Positions 5,642 to 6,578 of a stretch of 6,578 nt of DNA are shown here, piece after piece. Both the position numbers and the translations under genes were made by a program. Every line of letters starts with the position of its first letter. The first letter of the stretch is position 1. The stretch comes from Opitutia bacterium UBA4654 (GTDB taxonomy: Bacteria > Verrucomicrobiota > Verrucomicrobiia > Opitutales > Intestinicryptomonadaceae): contig DHMA01000207.1 in the NCBI GenBank assembly GCA_002405555.1, positions 549-7,126 of the forward strand, read 5' to 3'. The notes under the pieces are model-generated. The model was not told the DNA's origin. It saw only the letters and a list, made by a program, of their open reading frames with translations, and did no database searches.

Positions 5642-5650
5642 ATTATCACA
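5642..5650 (-). promoter_or_regulatory. possible extended -10 promoter in copy B
   Basis: The minus strand reads TGTGATAAT: GATAAT matches the -10 consensus at five of six positions and carries the TG of an extended -10. No good -35 lies at the right distance. It would drive the intergenic element and the 88-aa gene. Weak call. Confidence 0.25.
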
Positions 5651-5703
5651 AAATTACAACTCCTACTGTTCGACTTTTTTTGAAGCAATACCCCGCAAAG
5701 CCT

Positions 5704-6090
5704 CTATTTTCGGGCTTTCGCGCTTTTTGCTTCGTTCAAGGTGGAACAGTTCGACTCAAATTTTTTTAGCATACCTTTTAGACCAGAAATTAAAAGGGCA
5801 TTCTTTTCCTCGGCGCGAAGCGCACGGTCACGCCACATACGCGTGGCCGAATTTTCCTTTTCGTCCGCTTCGCCTGTCATTAGCCACTCTACACTAACTC
5901 CGAAATGTTTTGCCATTCTGAGCAAGGGCCAACTCTTCGGCTCGCTCCTACCTTCTCTGTAATCGAAGATAGCTCCTTGCGAAACACCGAACATTTTAGC
6001 CGCTGCCATTTGAGTTAAACCCGACTCGTCCATCAGATTTCTGAACCTGTCGGAAAAATTTACCAGTTTTTCTGTATTTTTTTCTTGCAT
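5704..6090 (-). CDS. XRE/Cro-type helix-turn-helix phage repressor
   Basis: A 128-aa DNA-binding protein, the probable lysogeny repressor. The helix-turn-helix lies at about residues 12-73: FSDRFRNLMDESGLTQMAAA, then KMFGVSQGAIFDYREGRSEP and LLRMAKHFGVSVEWLMTG, the usual five-helix XRE layout. The remaining 50 residues are charged and helical; there is no LexA/CI-type peptidase region, so self-cleavage on SOS induction is not expected. It starts at ATG 6090 with no Shine-Dalgarno, and a TTACCAG-type site overlaps the start codon while another lies within codons 6-11, which suggests autorepression. It diverges from the small Cro/Ner-like gene at 6159, the standard immunity-region layout. The 3' end shares a repeat with the downstream intergenic region. 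Confidence 0.85.
   Translation of the reverse strand: MQEKNTEKLVNFSDRFRNLMDESGLTQMAAAKMFGVSQGAIFDYREGRSEPKSWPLLRMAKHFGVSVEWLMTGEADEKENSATRMWRDRALRAEEKNALLISGLKGMLKKFESNCSTLNEAKSAKARK
6059..6074 (+). promoter_or_regulatory. candidate repressor operator, site 1
   Basis: TTTACCAGTTTTTCTG, inside the first codons of the repressor gene. It is almost the reverse complement of site 3, differing by one T in the run. Confidence 0.55.
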
Positions 6091-6104
6091 TACCAGATTT
6101 TTTG
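6089..6104 (+). promoter_or_regulatory. candidate repressor operator, site 2
   Basis: ATTACCAGATTTTTTG, overlapping the repressor start codon, in the same orientation as site 1 and 30 bases from it. Binding here could block both initiation and transcription of the repressor gene. Confidence 0.5.
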
Positions 6105-6124
6105 TTGTTCAAGTTAGAACATTA

Positions 6125-6140
6125 ACAGAAAACTGGTAAA
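6125..6140 (-). promoter_or_regulatory. candidate repressor operator, site 3
   Basis: ACAGAAAACTGGTAAA, the inverted counterpart of sites 1 and 2, about 19 bases before the start of the divergent Cro-like gene. I see no clear -10/-35 pair in this 68-base gap, so the promoters it would control are not placed. Confidence 0.55.
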
Positions 6141-6158
6141 CACGGCAAACAAAATCTT

Positions 6159-6389
6159 ATGAAAGACACTTGGGCAAAACGAGAATTGAGAAAGAAAATG
6201 TGGAGCTATCGAAAAGCAGCACCGCTTCTCAAAGTGACCTATCAATACCTCAGCGATATTTGCAACGGAACTCGACGCAGCCTCCGTTTGAACCGTCGAA
6301 TCGACGACCTTCCGCACTACGCGGATTTCGTCCGCGAAAATCCGACCTACTTCCAAAACCGCCGCCTACGCCGCAGGAAGATAAAGTAA
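6159..6389 (+). CDS. small Cro/Ner-like helix-turn-helix protein
   Basis: A 76-aa basic protein. Residues about 17-51 (YRKAAPLLKVTYQYLSDICN, then GTRRSLRLNRRIDDLP) follow the Cro-type pattern: a helix, a turn helix starting APLLKV, a recognition helix YQYLSDICNG and a closing helix ending in IDDLP. The tail is very basic (RRLRRRKIK). Lying divergent from the repressor and preceded by a shared operator region, it is probably the early antirepressor-type switch protein comparable to Mu Ner or lambda Cro. It starts at ATG 6159 without a Shine-Dalgarno, as does the repressor, so both may be leaderless or weakly translated. It is followed after 32 bases by another plus-strand gene. Confidence 0.75.
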   Translation: MKDTWAKRELRKKMWSYRKAAPLLKVTYQYLSDICNGTRRSLRLNRRIDDLPHYADFVRENPTYFQNRRLRRRKIK

Positions 6390-6421
6390 TTTTTAACCCA
6401 AATCAGCAGAAAGGTAAAACA

Positions 6422-6578
6422 ATGAGAAATATTAAAATCAATTTTGATGGGTGCCATAGCTGGAAAGACGTGGAATCCATTTTCGATTCATTACAGATTC
6501 GGGAAGTTGCTCTTTCAAAAAGAAGATTTCTGAGGGCATGCCGCCAATGTGTGCGTCAATTAAAAGGAACGTCAACCA
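6422..6578 (+). CDS. unrecognised early gene, cut by the right window edge
   Basis: The first 52 codons are visible, starting at ATG 6422 with AAAGG about eight bases upstream. The sequence begins MRNIKINFDGCHSWKDVESI and has a basic, Cys-containing segment (KRRFLRACRQCVRQLKG). No family is recognised from this length. Being the second gene after the Cro-like regulator on the early strand, it is probably an early phage function, but there is no sign of a transposase within what is visible. Confidence 0.6.
   Translation, partial: MRNIKINFDGCHSWKDVESIFDSLQIREVALSKRRFLRACRQCVRQLKGTST

Larger units (their letters stand above)
5607..5750 (-). repeat. copy B of the duplicated intergenic element
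   Basis: Second copy, overlapping the last codons of the repressor gene (5704-5750). It keeps the same nested layout with different bases: ACTGTTC (5665-5671) with GAACAGT (5744-5750), TGAAGCA with TGCTTC, and AAAGCC with GGCTTT, followed by the identical 17-mer at 5712-5728. This 280-base stretch between the 88-aa gene and the repressor holds no convincing protein gene; a 69-codon frame here (5479-5688) is built from the repeats. Confidence 0.7.

Noticed and set aside
5479..5688. 69-codon minus-strand frame in the intergenic region
   Set aside because: It crosses both repeat copies, has no ribosome site and odd composition; pairing rather than protein is conserved between the copies.
5433..5760. 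CRISPR array
   Set aside because: Only two diverged copies about 145 bases long; no short, regularly spaced identical repeats and no cas gene.
6114..6356. Minus-strand frame of 80 codons over the Cro-like gene
   Set aside because: It is antisense to the helix-turn-helix gene, has no ribosome site and would overlap the operator region.

Overview
The window reads as part of a Mu-like (transposable) phage or prophage in a Gram-negative bacterium. The Gram-negative call rests on a lipoprotein lipobox beside other small secreted or membrane genes. The high-GC, Shine-Dalgarno-using coding style would fit a Verrucomicrobiota/Lentisphaerota-type gut host, but that is a low-confidence guess: no host gene is present to fix the taxon.

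Nearly all genes lie on the minus strand, so the operon is read from right to left. From about 4960 down to 1, one tightly packed late operon runs in this order: an unrecognised 301-aa protein (4054-4959), three small secreted or membrane proteins that may be a lysis cluster (3431-4052), a DUF2730-like membrane/coiled-coil protein, a winged-helix protein, a DUF3486 small terminase, a Mu gp28-type large terminase, and a Mu gp29-type (DUF935) portal cut by the left edge. The last five follow the Mu head-packaging order. Several junctions overlap by 1 to 4 bases or abut exactly.

The stretch 4960-5156 is regulatory. It holds a good sigma70-type promoter facing the late operon, a perfect 11-bp palindrome, a strong terminator ending the 88-aa gene on the minus strand, and a terminator-like hairpin on the plus strand.

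From 5157 to 6578 the DNA is AT-richer and regulatory. An 88-aa orphan (5157-5423) is followed by an intergenic region made of two diverged tandem copies of a roughly 145-bp element (period 174-175). Next come an XRE-type repressor (5704-6090, minus) and, diverging from it, a small Cro/Ner-like gene (6159-6389, plus) and a partial orphan (6422 to end). Three copies of a TTACCAG-type site around the divergent start sites look like the lysis-lysogeny operator.

The two most unusual signals are these. First, the duplicated intergenic element keeps the same nested stems in both copies although the paired bases differ. Second, a 57-59 bp inverted repeat with 4-bp direct flanks lies wholly inside the 301-aa reading frame, and a third partial copy of its core sits in the intergenic element.
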